The notes: generated by a model not told the origin, from the letters alone. A DNA stretch of 64,000 bases from Dermatemys mawii (GCA_007922305.1 ML677351.1:14965790-15029789), one strand, 5' to 3'; shown: positions 11,573-24,151, numbered from the stretch's first letter. A program made the numbers and translations.

Positions 11573-12509
11573 ATGGCTTCCCACTTGGTGTTTGCTCACC
11601 CACTAATGCGTAGATTCTTCAAGGGCATTGGGAATCTCTTCCCACATGTGACACCACCCGTTTCAGCCTGGGACTTTAACCTAGTTCTCAGAGCTTTGAC
11701 TAGACCTCCCTCCGAATGCAGGGCAACTTGTTCTCTCTCACACCTGTCCATGAAGATAGCATGTCTAATTGCCATCACCTCAGCTAGGCACATAGGAGAA
11801 ATAGTGGCCCTGCTGGCACATCCATCATTCACAGCCTTTTTGGGGGCACATCCATCGTCCACAGCCTTTTTGGGGGAGGCACAGCCTTCTCTACCTGTCC
11901 CTCCACACCATTTTGAACCCCAGTGTGGCCCTCGGGGCAAAAAGTTTGTCCACTCCTGCTCTAAGGCCATATCCCAAGTTTCTCCCTACTTTCTCTGAAC
12001 GTTCCATATGAATCAACAGATACATCTCCTTGTTTTTTCCAAAAACTATATTGTGACAACTAGGGGGCAATTCTGCATATGCTAGATATTAGAAGGACAT
12101 TAACATTGTACTTGGTCAGGACTTAAGCACTTCAGGAAATCCCCTAAACTCTTCCTTTCATCCACAGAGAGATCCAAAAGTTCTGTGATAGCGGCTCAAA
12201 GACTATCCAAATGGGTCTCTAGTTGCAATAATCACTTATCAAGGGTGCAGCTTGCTTTCGTCCAGAGTCTGTATGCACTCCATGACGTCAGTTTCTACCT
12301 CAGTCACATTCCGTAGGGATACCTCTATCTCAGCAATCTGTAGAGCAACGACTTGGGCCTCTGCCCATACTTTCGCAGAACATTATGTGATCACTGAAGA
12401 TTTGGCCGCTGACACCATCTTCGACTCCACAGTACTCTCTGTAGTAAAAGAGTCCACTCCAAAGTCCCAGCCTCCAGTGATGGATTCACCTAAAGTGGAG
12501 CACCCATAG
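11573..12509 (+). pseudogene. DIRS tyrosine recombinase remnant
   Basis: The first segment (11573-11820) reads FKGIGNLFPHVTPPVSAWDFNLVLRAL and then a LxxLSMKIACLIAITSARHIGE block, the N-terminal part of the DIRS tyrosine recombinase with the first arginine region. A hAT fragment interrupts it at about 11870-11959. The distal part (12252-12509) reads DTSISAICRATTWASAHTFAEHY, the C-terminal end that normally carries the catalytic tyrosine. It is broken by stops and the insertion, so it is inactive. Confidence 0.65.
11815..11959. mobile_element. hAT-like element end inside the DIRS recombinase
   Basis: The right terminus GGGGCAAAAAGTTTGTCCACTCCTG (ending 11959) matches the hAT-like family seen at 1-112 and 53920-54550. 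It is preceded by a direct duplication of about 28 bp (CACATCCATCATTCACAGCC and CACATCCATCGTCCACAGCC with TTTTTGGGGG). The left terminus is absent. Confidence 0.5.
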
Positions 12510-12840
12510 GGACACTACTCGAAGAAGCAGAGGAAGTTACTACCTTGTGCAGTAATGGTGTGTCCCTATGGGTGCTCCACAACCTGCCCTCCTCACCTCT
12601 ACTTCAGAGTTCTTTAGAGGGCTCCATGGTAGAGAAAGAAGTGAGGGAGGTTTGCCTGTGCAGTGCTAAATAGTCTTGAGGCAGACCACGAGGGAGGAAG
12701 AGCACATGTACACGGGCTCAGTGGGACACTGCTACCAAAAAATCTCTGATTAGAGGTGCTGAGGCACACAGACACTCATCTTGAGGCATCTATAGGGGGA
12801 CACATCTCGAAGAACCATGATTACTGCACAAGGTGAGTAA

Positions 12841-13246
12841 CTTCCTCCTCTATAGCATCACCAAAGCTGTAGCTTCCTGGAGTCCAGCTGCCACAACACA
12901 GGGTGTTTCACCTAGCTGCTTTATCTCCTGTCAGTTCAAGAAGTCTTTTCCTGTAGGTCTGCTGCTGCATTAGGGTCAGCTTCCCACCACAATTGTTTTT
13001 TCTAGCCTTCAGAACTAGATCTTCTCTGTTTCCCAATCAGTACTATTAAACGTTTCCTATTGCTCAGTCTCATCGTAGCAAAAACTTTGACAAGAAGTTG
13101 TCAAAGGATCTTCACCCTAAAGTAGGAAATAATGAGAAATGAAGGATTTTAAAATGTAATAAAGGTGAAAGAAAAAAATTAAAGGTTAAACTAGGTCTTT
13201 AATAATAGCTAACCTTTATGTTCACCAAAAATATTTTTTTATATAG

Positions 13247-13287
<41 letters not shown>

Positions 13288-13684
13288 AACACTTTTGCTA
13301 GCACAGGGGATGGGAGAAGTTCTACAGGATTTGGAAAATATTCTATTGCAAAGCAAGGTTACAAAGTGCTTTTTGCCTGCCTCTAGAGTTTGTATGTTTT
13401 AAAGAGAATGAAGAAAATAACATGACCCTTGACATTTCACTGTGTTGCATGTTCTTCCTATTCTAAACCAATATGGAAAAGCTCACAATCTGTAACTTAA
13501 AACAGATGTAATTGTGTTGGTATTTGTGCCAAATCTGGGGAGAAAGGTTGAGTTTAAGTAGGCTGATTAAGTTATTTGATAGTGCTTTGTAGTTGCCCCA
13601 GTATACTATTTTGAAAAGGTCTGTCTGTGCAGACTGTATCTCTGTATGATGGTCTTTCAGTGGTGGTGTCTTTGTAATTCCTAG
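12841..13684. repeat. Intron with (AC)n microsatellite
   Basis: An (AC)17 tract lies at 13249-13282. The rest of this stretch is AT-rich intron with no exon before the DCAF6 acceptor at 13683-13684. Confidence 0.8.
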
Positions 13685-13823
13685 GCGATCTGCTGTTGCT
13701 CGCATTCAGGAACTCTTCAGAAGAAGAAAAGAAAGGAAAGAGATGGAAGAATTGGAAACCCTAAATATTAGACGACCTTTAATAAAGATGGTATATAAGG
13801 GTCATCGGAACTCCAGGACAATG
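13685..13823 (+). CDS. DCAF6: DCAF6 exon with IQ motif (partial gene)
   Basis: This internal coding exon of DCAF6 (DDB1- and CUL4-associated factor 6, also NRIP/IQWD1) begins after the acceptor TTGTAATTCCTAG and ends at ATG|GTACAG. One base completes the previous codon; then the frame reads [20 protein letters not shown], followed by [20 protein letters not shown] and [17 protein letters not shown] fits the IQ calmodulin-binding motif known for this protein. DCAF6 is a WD40 substrate receptor of the CUL4-DDB1 ubiquitin ligase and a nuclear-receptor coactivator. The exon ends in phase 0 and joins the exon at 16999. Upstream exons were not found in the window, so 1-13684 is presumed intron. The recognition is from family knowledge of the vertebrate protein. 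Confidence 0.93.
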
Positions 13824-13929
13824 GTACAGAAATACTGCTTTAAGAACTGCAGAGTTGATATTTTAGGCTGAAATAATGTAGTTGTTACATTGATATGCTT
13901 GCTAAAAAGGGATTGTATAATACATTTAC

Positions 13930-14058
13930 GATATTTTTAATTGTACATTAGATCTGTAACCACAACATTCGGCATTTTAGAGATGTTATTCACATTTCTC
14001 ATGAGCCACTCCATAATTTGCTTGTAGTCCAAGCCTGCATGACAATAGTCAGGTTTCC
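13930..14058. other. DCAF6 intron start
   Basis: Intron sequence between the donor at 13824 and the DIRS-like insertion. Nothing else was recognised. Confidence 0.5.
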
Positions 14059-15850
14059 TGGGTACTACTTCAAGTGATTGCCCATGTCCATTCCACTGTA
14101 GGTGTGTGCATGCCCTGTACACAATTGTCAGACATGTTCTCTTCACTCAGCAGTACGTGGTGTGGCGTTTCAAGCACTGCATGCAGGTTTAAGAGGGTGG
14201 AGCCATCTTTGACCCCCTTCAGTTCCTTCTCACCACCAGTGACTGTTGTTGAAGCACTTTGAGTCTTGCTTGTATCAAGTTCTTCCTTCACTCCTTGTAT
14301 ATAGCCTTTCTACTAACTTTCTTAGAAGTTAGTAGTAAGTTAAGTGTAGTAGAGATAAATGTTAGTATTAATTTTCAGTTTTTACGTCTTTTTTTACCGA
14401 GTTCCAGTATAGGAGCCATGCCTTGCTCTCTGGGGTTTAAGGCCCGATAGCTGTGTAGCAAGGCAATTCTGGTCAACGACCTGCACCCCAGCTGCTTATA
14501 ATACCTGGGAAAGTCCCACATTGGTGACAAAGCCCCACTTTGAGGATAGAGCATCCAGGCTCAGACCTCTCCATATGGAGGCAGCACTTCATCCACTATC
14601 GGAGACATTATGTTCAGAACGGGCTCAGAGTACTGCAGCTTTGGTGCCCCACCAGAGAGAGCTATGGCACCTTGCTCTCTATCTTCTGTGCCAAAGTGGG
14701 GAGAGAAGCTCTTCAAAGGCTCAGTACCCTGTTTGACTAAATCATTGGTACTGAAGTGAGCTGGAGGCAATGGCTCCGAGAGAGGGTCTGAAGATCTCTA
14801 GAGCAGTCCTCATCTAAGAAGAGTGGATCATCCACTCTGGAACCTGTGCCAAGTCTGTCAAGGCGAACCCCTGAAGTATTCATAGAAAGACACCAAGGAA
14901 AGGGATCAGTGCTGGTACCAATGACACCAAAGGCATATGCAGCCACAAGAGAACTGCTTAACATCTCAGTACCACTGTCCCTGTTGGTGGTGCTGATACA
15001 CACAGGCCTCCAACTGGTACCAGTGGTTCATACTTTGCCTCTTTAGGAGCATGCGGTACCTTTATCTTCTACAGCCTCAGAATCTGGTTCAATCGAGAGA
15101 TAAGCCTGGTACCTTCATCCCAGGCCTCTGGCTACCTATCTCTGGTTCCAGTGGGCTCTGCTCCCCTATTATCAGAGAACTCAGGGTTGTATTCCTCTGA
15201 TTTGGAGGTGCAGTCTTGTGTCCCAGTGTAGATATGGTGCGTATCCTCTGTCAGAGACTGGAGGGCCACGGATCTTGCATCAGTCTGAGCAGTGGCCTCC
15301 TCTTAAGGGGGCAATGGCCTGGTCAAAGTTGCATCCCAGAGCCATGTCAGTGACCTTTTTGGACACCATCGGGTATCCTTCTCCTGCTAGGACTTTCTCT
15401 TACCCATATCAGTAAATTTCCATGAAGGTGCACTAAGAGCATCAGCAGGCAACGTTCAGAGCCTGGTACTGTGATTGAGCAGCTAGAAGTTACTCAGGCA
15501 GCTCCCCGACTGCAAGACATGGAGCAGGCATCTCAGCACCCTCATGCATCTTCTTCCTCATCACCAGAGCCAGTAAGTGACTCACCTCCACAGTATTACA
15601 GGGCTCACCAAGATCTGCTGAGAAGGATTCTGTTCTGGATCTTCAAGCAGAAAAGGTCCATGAAAAATCTCCAACACTGGTGTATACTCTGGCTTCAGTG
15701 GAACTTTCCAGAGTGGCTCTGCTGATTAAGTCAGTCATTATGGAGCCAGTTAAGGACCTCCTTGGCAGTCCCCCTTTTCCCTCCCTCCCACAGCACAACT
15801 GGCAGCTATCTCTGCTTTTCACCCCTCGGTAGATAATGGATTTCTTTTTC
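14059..15850 (+). mobile_element. Second DIRS-like fragment (5'/gag portion)
   Basis: This intronic block begins with the T/G-rich CTTCAAGTGATTGCCCATGT and continues with a decayed gag-like region. Pieces such as GSMPCSLGFKAR, HPSC.YLGKSHI (a CCHC-like remnant near 14480-14520), RTPEVFIERHQ (about 14865) and a Ser/Pro-rich stretch (about 15540-15590) are scattered over several frames. Its style and leader match DIRS elements of reptiles, and it lies in the same orientation as the 10.2-12.8 kb element. It probably derives from a separate insertion. No intact frame remains, and the boundaries are approximate. Confidence 0.5.
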
Positions 15851-16408
15851 CAACCACTTCACTATCAAGTTTCTAAAGGGCTCGGACAGATAATTCCCAC
15901 AGGTACAAGATTTTGTTTACTTGTGGGGTCTGAACATGTGTAACCTTATGTAACTTATCTTGAAATGTTCTTAATTAATATTATGTTGTTATAGATAAGA
16001 GTGCAATAAAACCCAATTTAGTTTTCAGGTTTAAGCCTTTAGGTCAGTTACAGAAAATTTATTTAGTAGACAACTAGTAGGCAACACTTTGAATGATATA
16101 ACCAAACTTTATTCAAAAGAAAAAAGTAATTTAGGTAAGCAAACAGGCATACAGTTACCTCTTACAGAGTACTACAGTTATACTTGCACCTAAAATGTAG
16201 TAAAACTACTCAGCTATTACAGTGAGAGTCCTTCTAAACCCCCATCCTCCTTGGATCAATTGTCCTTAGTTGCTTTGAGGAGGATGGGATGGTGCATGCA
16301 CAATCTAGTGAGCACATAGGAGCTGGGAGGGAATGATGCATGCTCAGTAAAAATGGACACTCTGGAGATTTTAGCTGCTAACATCTAAGCAGTCATTACT
16401 AAGCATTT

Positions 16409-16850
16409 GTGAACTTCAGTTTCTCAAGGCCAAATCTGAGGTTATTTCATGGGGATGGCAAAAAGCATATCCCCGATACAAGGGCCAATCCGTGCATAAT
16501 TTCAAACCCTGATCTAGAGCAAGTCCTTAACTTGCAGCTTCCACCAGATAAGGACAAGAATGGAGAATACTGCCAGGCTGTTGATGCACAATTAAGTTTT
16601 AGTATGAGCATTTTTGTGAATTAGTGAACAGATCCCCACCAAGATGTAAACTAAAACTTAATCCAAAAAGGTACCAAACAGAACACAGACCTGTGACATT
16701 AGAGGAAGTAATGCTTGTGGTCAAACAGTTATGAAATGATAAAGCACCCAATCTTGATAATATTTAATCAGAATTACTAAAGAGAGGAGGCATGGATTTA
16801 ATTTACTGGCTTTATAGAGTTGTCAGTTCAAAAACTGACTTTGTTTTTGG
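16409..16850 (+). mobile_element. RTE-like LINE reverse-transcriptase relic
   Basis: Around 16690-16830 the + strand reads VTLEEVMLVVKQL, a stop, NDKAPNLDNI, a stop, SELLKRGGMDLIYWLY. This matches the start of the reverse transcriptase domain of RTE/R-type LINEs (EEV..AI..LKN.KAPG.DGI.AELLK). It lies in the intron ahead of the next DCAF6 exon, has at least two stops, and is ancient. Confidence 0.55.
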
Positions 16851-16998
16851 AAAATCCTTAAATTAGGGCCAGCACTATTGTGAAAGTGGGCATTACTTTC
16901 TGGAAATGGCTTACAAAATTAACACTTAACATCTATTATTTATAGAATAACCATGTAAACATAACAAATATTTGTAATTCATTTTACTTTTACTGTAG

Positions 16999-17155
16999 AT
17001 AAAGGAAGCCAATTTCTGGGGTTCCAACTTTGTAATGAGTGGTTCAGATTGTGGCCATATCTTCATCTGGGATCGGCATACTGCTGAGCATTTGATGCTG
17101 CTGGAAGCTGATAATCATGTGGTGAATTGTCTACAGCCACATCCATTTGACCCAA
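16999..17155 (+). CDS. DCAF6: DCAF6 exon, WD40 repeat
   Basis: The exon starts after TTTTACTGTAG and ends at GACCCAA|GTAAG. It translates in phase 0 to [40 protein letters not shown] and [12 protein letters not shown] plus one base. The [11 protein letters not shown] core is a complete WD40 blade (SGSDxGxIFIWD), one of the last blades of the DDB1-binding propeller. The last base, A, joins the next exon's TT to encode Ile. It lies 3175 bp downstream of the previous exon, and sequence and splice signals are intact. Confidence 0.95.
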
Positions 17156-18646
17156 GTAAGACCATCTCCACCTGCAATATGCATGTTTCTATAGCCTTCA
17201 GTAAAAACCTTTATATTTGAGTCTTCAACACTTTCCCTAACCAAGAGTCACATGAGTAAATTGCCAGGAAGTCTGAGTGCTGCATCTCAGTTGTATAAAA
17301 TACATCATACTGCTGCTGTCCTTGTCTGTAATAGTGAGGTTTGACTCAGAGGCCACTATACCCATCAGCTCCTCAGAATGCAAATGGTTATATATAGCAT
17401 CCAAAGTGGGTCAGGATCCAGAAAAAAAATCCTCCTTTCCTCCTCCTTTCATCACACACAATGAGTTTGAAAGAGTGGTTCCCATGTCGTCGGTGAGATA
17501 GCTCGCATTATCTAATACAGTAATTGGAGAAGCAATATTAGCATCTGGCCTCAGCTTGTTCTGCTCTAGTCTTGAGCAGAGCATGTATCAGGCTCTCAGA
17601 AGGAGGTCTGAGGTGCTACACACTGGGGAAAAGTGAATTTAGATTAATAGGAGTTCTGTTGAGTGAGTTAAATTGGTATAATTGGGCTCTTTTTGGAAAA
17701 TATTCGTGCTGGGGATGTACAGACTAGTGCTGGGGAAAACAGACATGACCTGAAACTGAAAAATGGTTCAGTTAGAATTATGAAACATTGACAGAACCGC
17801 TTTAATTATTTTTAATATTCCCGTGGCTTCTGGGAATATTTGAAAATGGGTGACTAGTGATGCACTGTAAGGGCTCACTCTATCAGAAGCTCTTCCAAAA
17901 TACACCTGCAGCTTCCCTGACTTTTTAATTCAGTGCAATCTCCTTCCATTTACCTCGAAAAATGAACATTAGGGGTCCCAGCAGTGACAAGTGCTCTGAA
18001 ACAAGCCTCCATCCATATCTACTGAAAGCCTCCTAAAGACTCACTACTCCTCCAGTGTGAAGTGCCCTAATTCTCCCTCCCAGATGACAGAACATTCCAG
18101 TGCATTTTGGTGTTTTATTCTTTCAAATATTTTTAAAGTATTTGTAAATGTGCCTAGTGTTTTTGGAACACGTGCATCAGAGGTTTCAAATTTCTACATA
18201 AAATACGCTGTGAAAATTAATGTGAGGCCTGTTCACATCTATCGTTGCACAGGGACCTACTTGTCTTAAAGCCTTTCCTGTTAAATCTTTTCAGATCATC
18301 AGAGGAGAGTATAATAATAGTAGCAGATGCTTTTTTACTTTCTAGTTTTAAATTATGCACATTCTGTGTAAGAGAGAGAATATAAGGTTTGCATTTATTT
18401 TCTTCATGACATCTATTTAGTCGATAGCTTAAATCCAGCAAAAAGGGATTATATTTCAATGAGACGACTCCTGTGTACATGTTTGCAGGATGGGAGCTTA
18501 CATATGTTATGATGGTGAAAAATGAGAGCACTTTTAATGAAGTGAGGTGTGTGCGCATGTATGTTAATGAAGCATGTCAGCAACACTTCCAACGAACTCT
18601 AGCTAAGGTGTTCAGAAAAGGCATTTAATTTAGTATTCTTTTCTAA

Positions 18647-18835
<189 letters not shown>

Positions 18836-19681
18836 TGAATTTTTTTAACTTAAAAACAAGTCAGCAATAGATTTTTTAAAAAATAAGATGTTCTTAAAAA
18901 CAATTAACTTTCATTGCTTTCAATATGTGAACACCCCATGTAACCTGAGAGAATAAAGAATAATGGAATGTACACAAATAGCGGGAAGTATGAAATTATG
19001 AACCCAAGACAAGTGAGAGATGGGGGAGCCATCAAAGTTACAAGGGTAGATAGAAGGAATCAGAAATGAAAGAAACTGTTTAAAAAAGTAAGAGATAAAT
19101 CATAGACATATTAGAGGTAAGTGAAATTAAAAACATTATTAAATGTTCCCAGGCACAAAACTGTGTCTTATAGAGTTAAGGTTGAGAGTGTATATCAGCA
19201 ATTTAAGGCTATAAAATAAGCATTATAAACCCAGTTAAAAAAATTCAAACATGTTAAGGTATGCCAACTTTATTTAGGACACCCAAATAATTTGAACTCT
19301 CCCCTGGAGTGATTCCCTGCTGTGACCATAGATATGTTTACTGGATGTTATTGCTTATAGTTGTAGATTAATGACATGCATTTTAAAGACATGGGGTTTT
19401 TTTCCCCCCTCATAATGTCACTGCAGGGCAGAGTTAAATATTTATCTCTTATGCTCTTTTTAAATAACTGCTTTTTTTGCAGGAGTCAAGTAGTCACTTA
19501 ATTTCTTCTCTGTGTAAGTGTAATGTCTCATTGCAAAAGTAAATACTACCACTCCTGAGCTCTGAGCCATTCCTGCGTACTTCACCAAAGGCCAAAGTGC
19601 ATGCTCTAAATAGCTCTCATTGATTGCAATAGGAACTAGGTGTATTTGAGGACAGTATTTGGTTCCAAATACCCTGTAGAG

Positions 19682-19940
19682 CAGGGGTAGGCAAACTTTT
19701 TGGCCTGAGGTCCACATCTGGGTATGGAAATTGTATGGAGGGCCATGAATGCTCACGAATTCGGGGGTTGGGTGTGGGAGGGGATGAGGGCTCAAGCTGG
19801 AGTGGGATGGGGTGTGGGCTCTGGGGTGGGGCCAGAAATGGGGAGTTAAGGGTACAGGAGGGGACTTCTGGCTGGGGAAGGGAGTTGGGGTGGTGTGGAG
19901 GGGCACTCCTGGCTGGGGCTGGAGGTTGGGATGCCAGATG
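19682..19940. mobile_element. hAT-like element, left end, in DCAF6 intron
   Basis: It begins CAGGGGTAGGCAAACTTTTT, inverse to the ends at 112 and 54550, followed by the G/T-rich degenerate minisatellite interior (GGGTTGGGGTG-type words) usual in this family. The right terminus is missing; it is truncated at about 19940. Open frames on both strands across this block are by-products of its purine bias. Confidence 0.65.
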
Positions 19941-20626
19941 AGGGTGAAAATCAGATTCAGAGCAAGGTGAAAAGGTGGACAAGAAACACTTGCGGAGAGG
20001 GAGAGTGAAAGAGGAGCTCAACATACTTGCTAGATAGCATTTTTTTCCCTTGGAGGAATTGGCTAAATTATGGGGAGAGAGGAGGCGGCTGGGTTTTATA
20101 GATACACGAGTCAGTTGGAGAGGAGAGAGAGCGCTATTTACAGTGAACGAACTTGTAGTGCAGTAACTCCGTGTGTCCCTTAAGTTTTCTCCAAAGGTTT
20201 TCAGGCGCATGGGAGTAGGAATGGGAATGTCATTTCTGTTCCTGCCCACCTTCTTAGCTATTGTTGGTGAGAGAGCTTTGTTTTCTGCAGTTACTGACAT
20301 CTGCAACATCATCAGTTTTCTATCTTCACAGCTTATCTTGAAAACTATTTTTCTTCATTTCCCATACTACTAAATCTCTGACAGGAGCTCAGACAGCACA
20401 GTGATGATTTTATTATAAATATTACCATACTATCTGGATTAAAAAATTGCTCATATGACTGACTTCTCATGATAAAGTACACTTACAGCATAATTTCTAA
20501 TACATGCTAGGGTCTGCTTTTATCATTTTTAACTTGGTAAAGCATTTTTGGACGCAGTGTATTAGATATGATATAAAATACAAACTGTATTGCATCAGGA
20601 GTAGTTTGTAGCTAGTTATGCTTTGA

Positions 20627-20824
<198 letters not shown>

Positions 20825-21219
20825 TAGCATTGTCACTTAAGCTGGGTGTTTTATAGTGAGATTAACATATCACCCACAAACGCTCTTTGTTTCTCTCCTT
20901 TTTAAGAGTCTCTAGATGTGTGTTTTAGATGCTAAATATCTATTTTTGATTTGTTCCTTGGTGTATTCTACTCCAAGGAAAGAATTGTTCCACACTTCAG
21001 TAATGATATTTCTGGCACTAATACTGTTCTATTGTAGCAGTGGTTGGCTAGGCACACTGTATGAGTGGTCAGTCATGCTCTCTCTCGTGCTTCTCCATGG
21101 AATTTTCCTCTCTCTCTAAACTGCTACTTAACAGATGTCTTTTCTGATGCATACAGTGACTGACAGCAATTTCCTCAGTTTTCTAACCAATGCACACTTC
21201 TGATTACAACTGTTTCTTA

Positions 21220-21480
21220 AAATACCCTCTCAGTTCCAACTCTCTAAAACAGGATGCTCACTTCATTCGCTCCCTGTCTGTTTTTTAAAACTCTACTCAA
21301 ACCCATCTCTTCTGTGCTGACCATAAGTGAGCTGCTGCTTTGTTGATCACATTGGTGCTCACAATTTCTATCCCTTTGCTTTTAACGTCCCTGCTATCTT
21401 CTGATGGTGTTGCAACTTTTCCATTTAGTATGTGCTTTCAGTACCTTATGCATTTCAGATGGTTCCATCAGCATAATACC
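21220..21480 (+). mobile_element. L2-family LINE 3' relic in DCAF6 intron
   Basis: The words CAGTTCCAACTCTCTAAAACA, CTCCCTGTCTGTTTTTTAAAA and CTCTACTCAAACCCATCTCTTCT correspond to the conserved 3' region of vertebrate L2 elements (short-lived CTC/CCATCTCTTCT motif). It is ancient and fragmentary; the boundaries are approximate. Confidence 0.5.
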
Positions 21481-21589
21481 TAGGCACTGTGCTTTGGGTA
21501 GTAGCCGGTTGATGCATTGTATCATAAATATTCGCTGAAAAGATACTTTTAAAGTTATGTCCTTATTAAATCATCTTTGTGTCTTGCAG

Positions 21590-21654
21590 ACCAGTTGGAG
21601 GGTGACAGGTCAGAAGGATCTGGTCAAGAGAATGAAAATGAGGATGAAGAGTAA
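21590..21654 (+). CDS. DCAF6: DCAF6 terminal coding exon
   Basis: It starts after GTGTCTTGCAG. The joined codon GAC gives D, then QLEGDRSEGSGQENENEDEE and stop TAA at 21652-21654. The acidic tail is the known C-terminus of DCAF6. The five exons in the window encode about 185 residues, the C-terminal part of a protein of roughly 860-920 residues. All splice sites are canonical GT-AG and the frame is unbroken, so the gene is intact here. Confidence 0.96.
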
Positions 21655-22030
21655 TTGACTCTTCTATGTGAACACCCAGACGTTATGGAATTTATATAAG
21701 ACATTAATTATATTTTTCCTTACAGAGCTTTAGTGCAATTTTAAGGTTTTGCTTTTGGATAACCCAACATTTTGTTTCTGAACGACTGTGTGCATGACTT
21801 TGGGAGTGTGTGCAAGTAAAATAAGCAAAAATGTTTTTAAAACGTTTTGCCATGTCTGAGGGGTGCTAGAAGATGCAAAGTGCAATATTTTCCTTAACCT
21901 GCAAACGTGGGAGCTTGGATCAATGTTTAAAAATAACTTTCATTAGAGCAAAAACATTGGTTCAAATAAATTTCTATACCTGCTATTTGCATGTTTGTTG
22001 CTTTCTAATTAAAAGATTTGGTTGTTTTAA
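21655..22030 (+). promoter_or_regulatory. DCAF6: DCAF6 3' UTR and polyadenylation region
   Basis: The 3' UTR is short and AT-rich. Candidate poly(A) signals are AATAAA at 21965-21970 and ATTAAA at 22008-22013. The second is followed by a T/GT-rich stretch (TTGTCTCGTGTTCTTTTTG, about 22030-22050) that fits a downstream element, so the transcript probably ends near 22025-22030. Confidence 0.6.
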
Positions 22031-23380
22031 ATTGTCTCGTGTTCTTTTTGTACAATAATTGATTCATCACGATACAGTATTGTCCAGATTCTAATCTAAT
22101 CTCTAGTTCTGTCTCTCTGAGCATGATCCTAGACACCCTCAATTCCTGTTGAAGTCTATGAGAGTTGAGGGTTCTTGGCATTCTAGGAGGATTGCCCCTT
22201 CTGCTCTTAAAAGCTAGTTAGGATGAAAAAGGCCCAACTAGTTACAGTAGTCCTATACTATTTTCAATTTTTTATATGTTCCCATAGATTTTAGTAACAG
22301 TCATATTTTTAAACAGAATAAATGAATCCTGCACTATTTATGAAGATAAAACTTCCATATTGCTGAATGATAGTATTGTGGCTATAGCATTGGACAGAAT
22401 TCGGATGGATCTGGAGTCTAGAAATTGACTCTGCTACAGACTTGCTGTGTGATCTTGGTAAGTTATTTAGGCTAACATATTTTGAAAAGCTTGGCTAGGC
22501 CTGACAGCAATGTTAGTGCTGATGGGTCTTAGTGGGATTTGGGCATTCAAAGGATTAACTTTTGAGTATCTGGAGCAGTTTCTGAAACTTGCTCTTTGGC
22601 TGTCCATCTTCTCCAGTGTGCCTCTCCCCCACCCCCTCAGAGTGCTTAAGCCACTATGTGTCCTGATAACTTAGGAGCAACCAAATTATGCAGAAATACT
22701 ATGCCAGGGCAGACTTCCTATCTGTAAGGGGAACAGTAGATAGCACACCTAGCTCTGAGTGGACAAAGGGGAGATATAAAGCCTGAAGAAATAGGAAACA
22801 TACCTATCCCAGGAATAACTGCACATTATGCAGAGATACTTTGGTTTTCATGGCTGTGTTGGCTAAACACCCTCACAATTATGTCACAATTCCTATGTCC
22901 TGCCACTGTTCCTCATTCTGCCACCCGACATCTATGCAGTTTACAATCTGAGCCCACAATCTTTTTATTCTTGGGAGAAGGGATTCTGGAGAGCTTGCAT
23001 AGAGTTCAGTCTTGAGTGCAGTCATTTCTGTAATAAGATGTCAGTTTCTAGGTTCTGTAGTTGGCCTTTCCTTGAACCCCCTTATTTTCTCTACCATTTC
23101 CCTTTTCACCTGCACCAGAAGCTACTCCTATCTTGCATGTTTGGACATTCTCTATTAGTTTCTGAAAATAGCCTACTTTTACACTATTTGCCACAAAGAT
23201 GTCTATGCCTCATTACATATGTAAATTGTCTGTTTACATGTGCTAGTATAGCTCCAGTGGGTATTTCTGTCCAACCCTGAGCAACCAGGAAATTTGAATT
23301 AATATTTTAAAAAATCCTGCCCATTGCTGGACACTCGGATCCTTCCATCCCATCCTACACCCACTTTTGCTTATCCCTAT
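22031..23380. other. Intergenic, nothing recognised
   Basis: Sequence downstream of DCAF6 with no exon or repeat end I can support. The 80-codon frame at 23038-23280 lacks splice and coding signals. Confidence 0.45.
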
Positions 23381-24151
23381 TGTGACAAAGCTCCAAGTCT
23401 ATGTTTGTGGGTCCTGCACTTCCTGGCAGATTAAAGGGCCTCAGAAACTCATTTAGGCCCCAAAGTGACTTTCCTTTCTCAGTATAATGGCAAGAGTCAC
23501 TGCCTAGTGAGTTATCTTCATCACAGGCCAGTATGAGGGTGGAAAGGGGGAATACCCCACAGTCTTTGTTGCTTCATAGAGCTCAATAAGCACAGTTCGG
23601 CCTCCTGAATGAACTGAGTCTTGCTTCTCCTCTCAAGAGGATTTCTGTAGAGTATGGAAGGAGATGGGAGGAACCCGGGTTCACCCTCTACTCTGGGCTC
23701 CAGCCCAGGGACCCTAATGGTAGCAGCTGTTGTTGGCTTTCCCTCCACCACTAATGCTGCTTCAATTCCCTGGGCCACTTCCCCAAGGTTCCCTCTTCCT
23801 AGCTTCACCCTTACCTCGGGTTGCAGCAAAGCTTCCTCTCCTCCAGCTCCTTTCTCCTTTGCTCCCCCTGAGGGAACTGGAAAAGAGAGCTTTTAAACAG
23901 TCTGAGTGAGACCTTGATTGGCTCCACCTGTCTCCATTAGCCTAACAGCCTTAACTGCCCTTTTGCCAGTTAATTGGGATCAGGTGCCAGCATTAGCCTA
24001 ATGACCTTAAATGGTTAATTGGCATCAGGTGCCTTGATTGGCCTGGAGAAGCCTTTGTTTGGCTATCCAGGGACAGGGACCTGCTCATCCTGAGGCTGAT
24101 ATACCTGCCTTCCAGCATTCTCTTATATCCTTCTGGTCTGATTCCGTCACA
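23381..24151. mobile_element. LTR-like repeat with TGTGAC...GTCACA ends
   Basis: A 771-bp unit begins TGTGACAAAGCTCCAAGT and ends GATTCCGTCACA, giving TG...CA ends with a 5-6 bp inverted repeat as in retroviral LTRs. Imperfect flanks CTAT and CTGT could be a 4-bp target duplication. Two internal segments containing GGCATCAGGTGCC-type words are partial direct repeats (about 23920-24060). It shares the end type with 37156-38324 and 43653-44244. A solo LTR is the best guess; a hAT-like element is possible. Confidence 0.45.

Larger units (their letters stand above)
10200..12840 (+). mobile_element. Degraded DIRS-like retrotransposon
   Basis: On the + strand, in order: a gag-like C-terminal segment (10393-10575; LQIPLQEVADTHHKL and ILDPTKVIWQT), a jump over the missing reverse transcriptase, the RNase H to connection region (about 10760-11230; DISALWGTLTMHLFVTYQNK, PLKKVLLKI-like KILLKIQQAKARIILIAPL), and a tyrosine recombinase (11573-12509). 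The right end carries a G/C-rich inverted pair, CATAGGGACAC near 12505 and TGTGTCCCTATGGG near 12558, as expected of DIRS internal complementary regions. Multiple frameshifts make it inactive. The classification rests on recognised protein motifs. Confidence 0.7.

Noticed and set aside
1..13684. Further upstream DCAF6 exons
   Set aside because: I looked for the segment preceding the IQ exon (the DDDPVLIPG-type region) and did not find it with splice sites; the interval is taken as intron.
19617..20312. 231-codon minus-strand open frame
   Set aside because: It crosses the hAT-like element in a DCAF6 intron; Pro/Ser-rich translation of purine-rich repeats.
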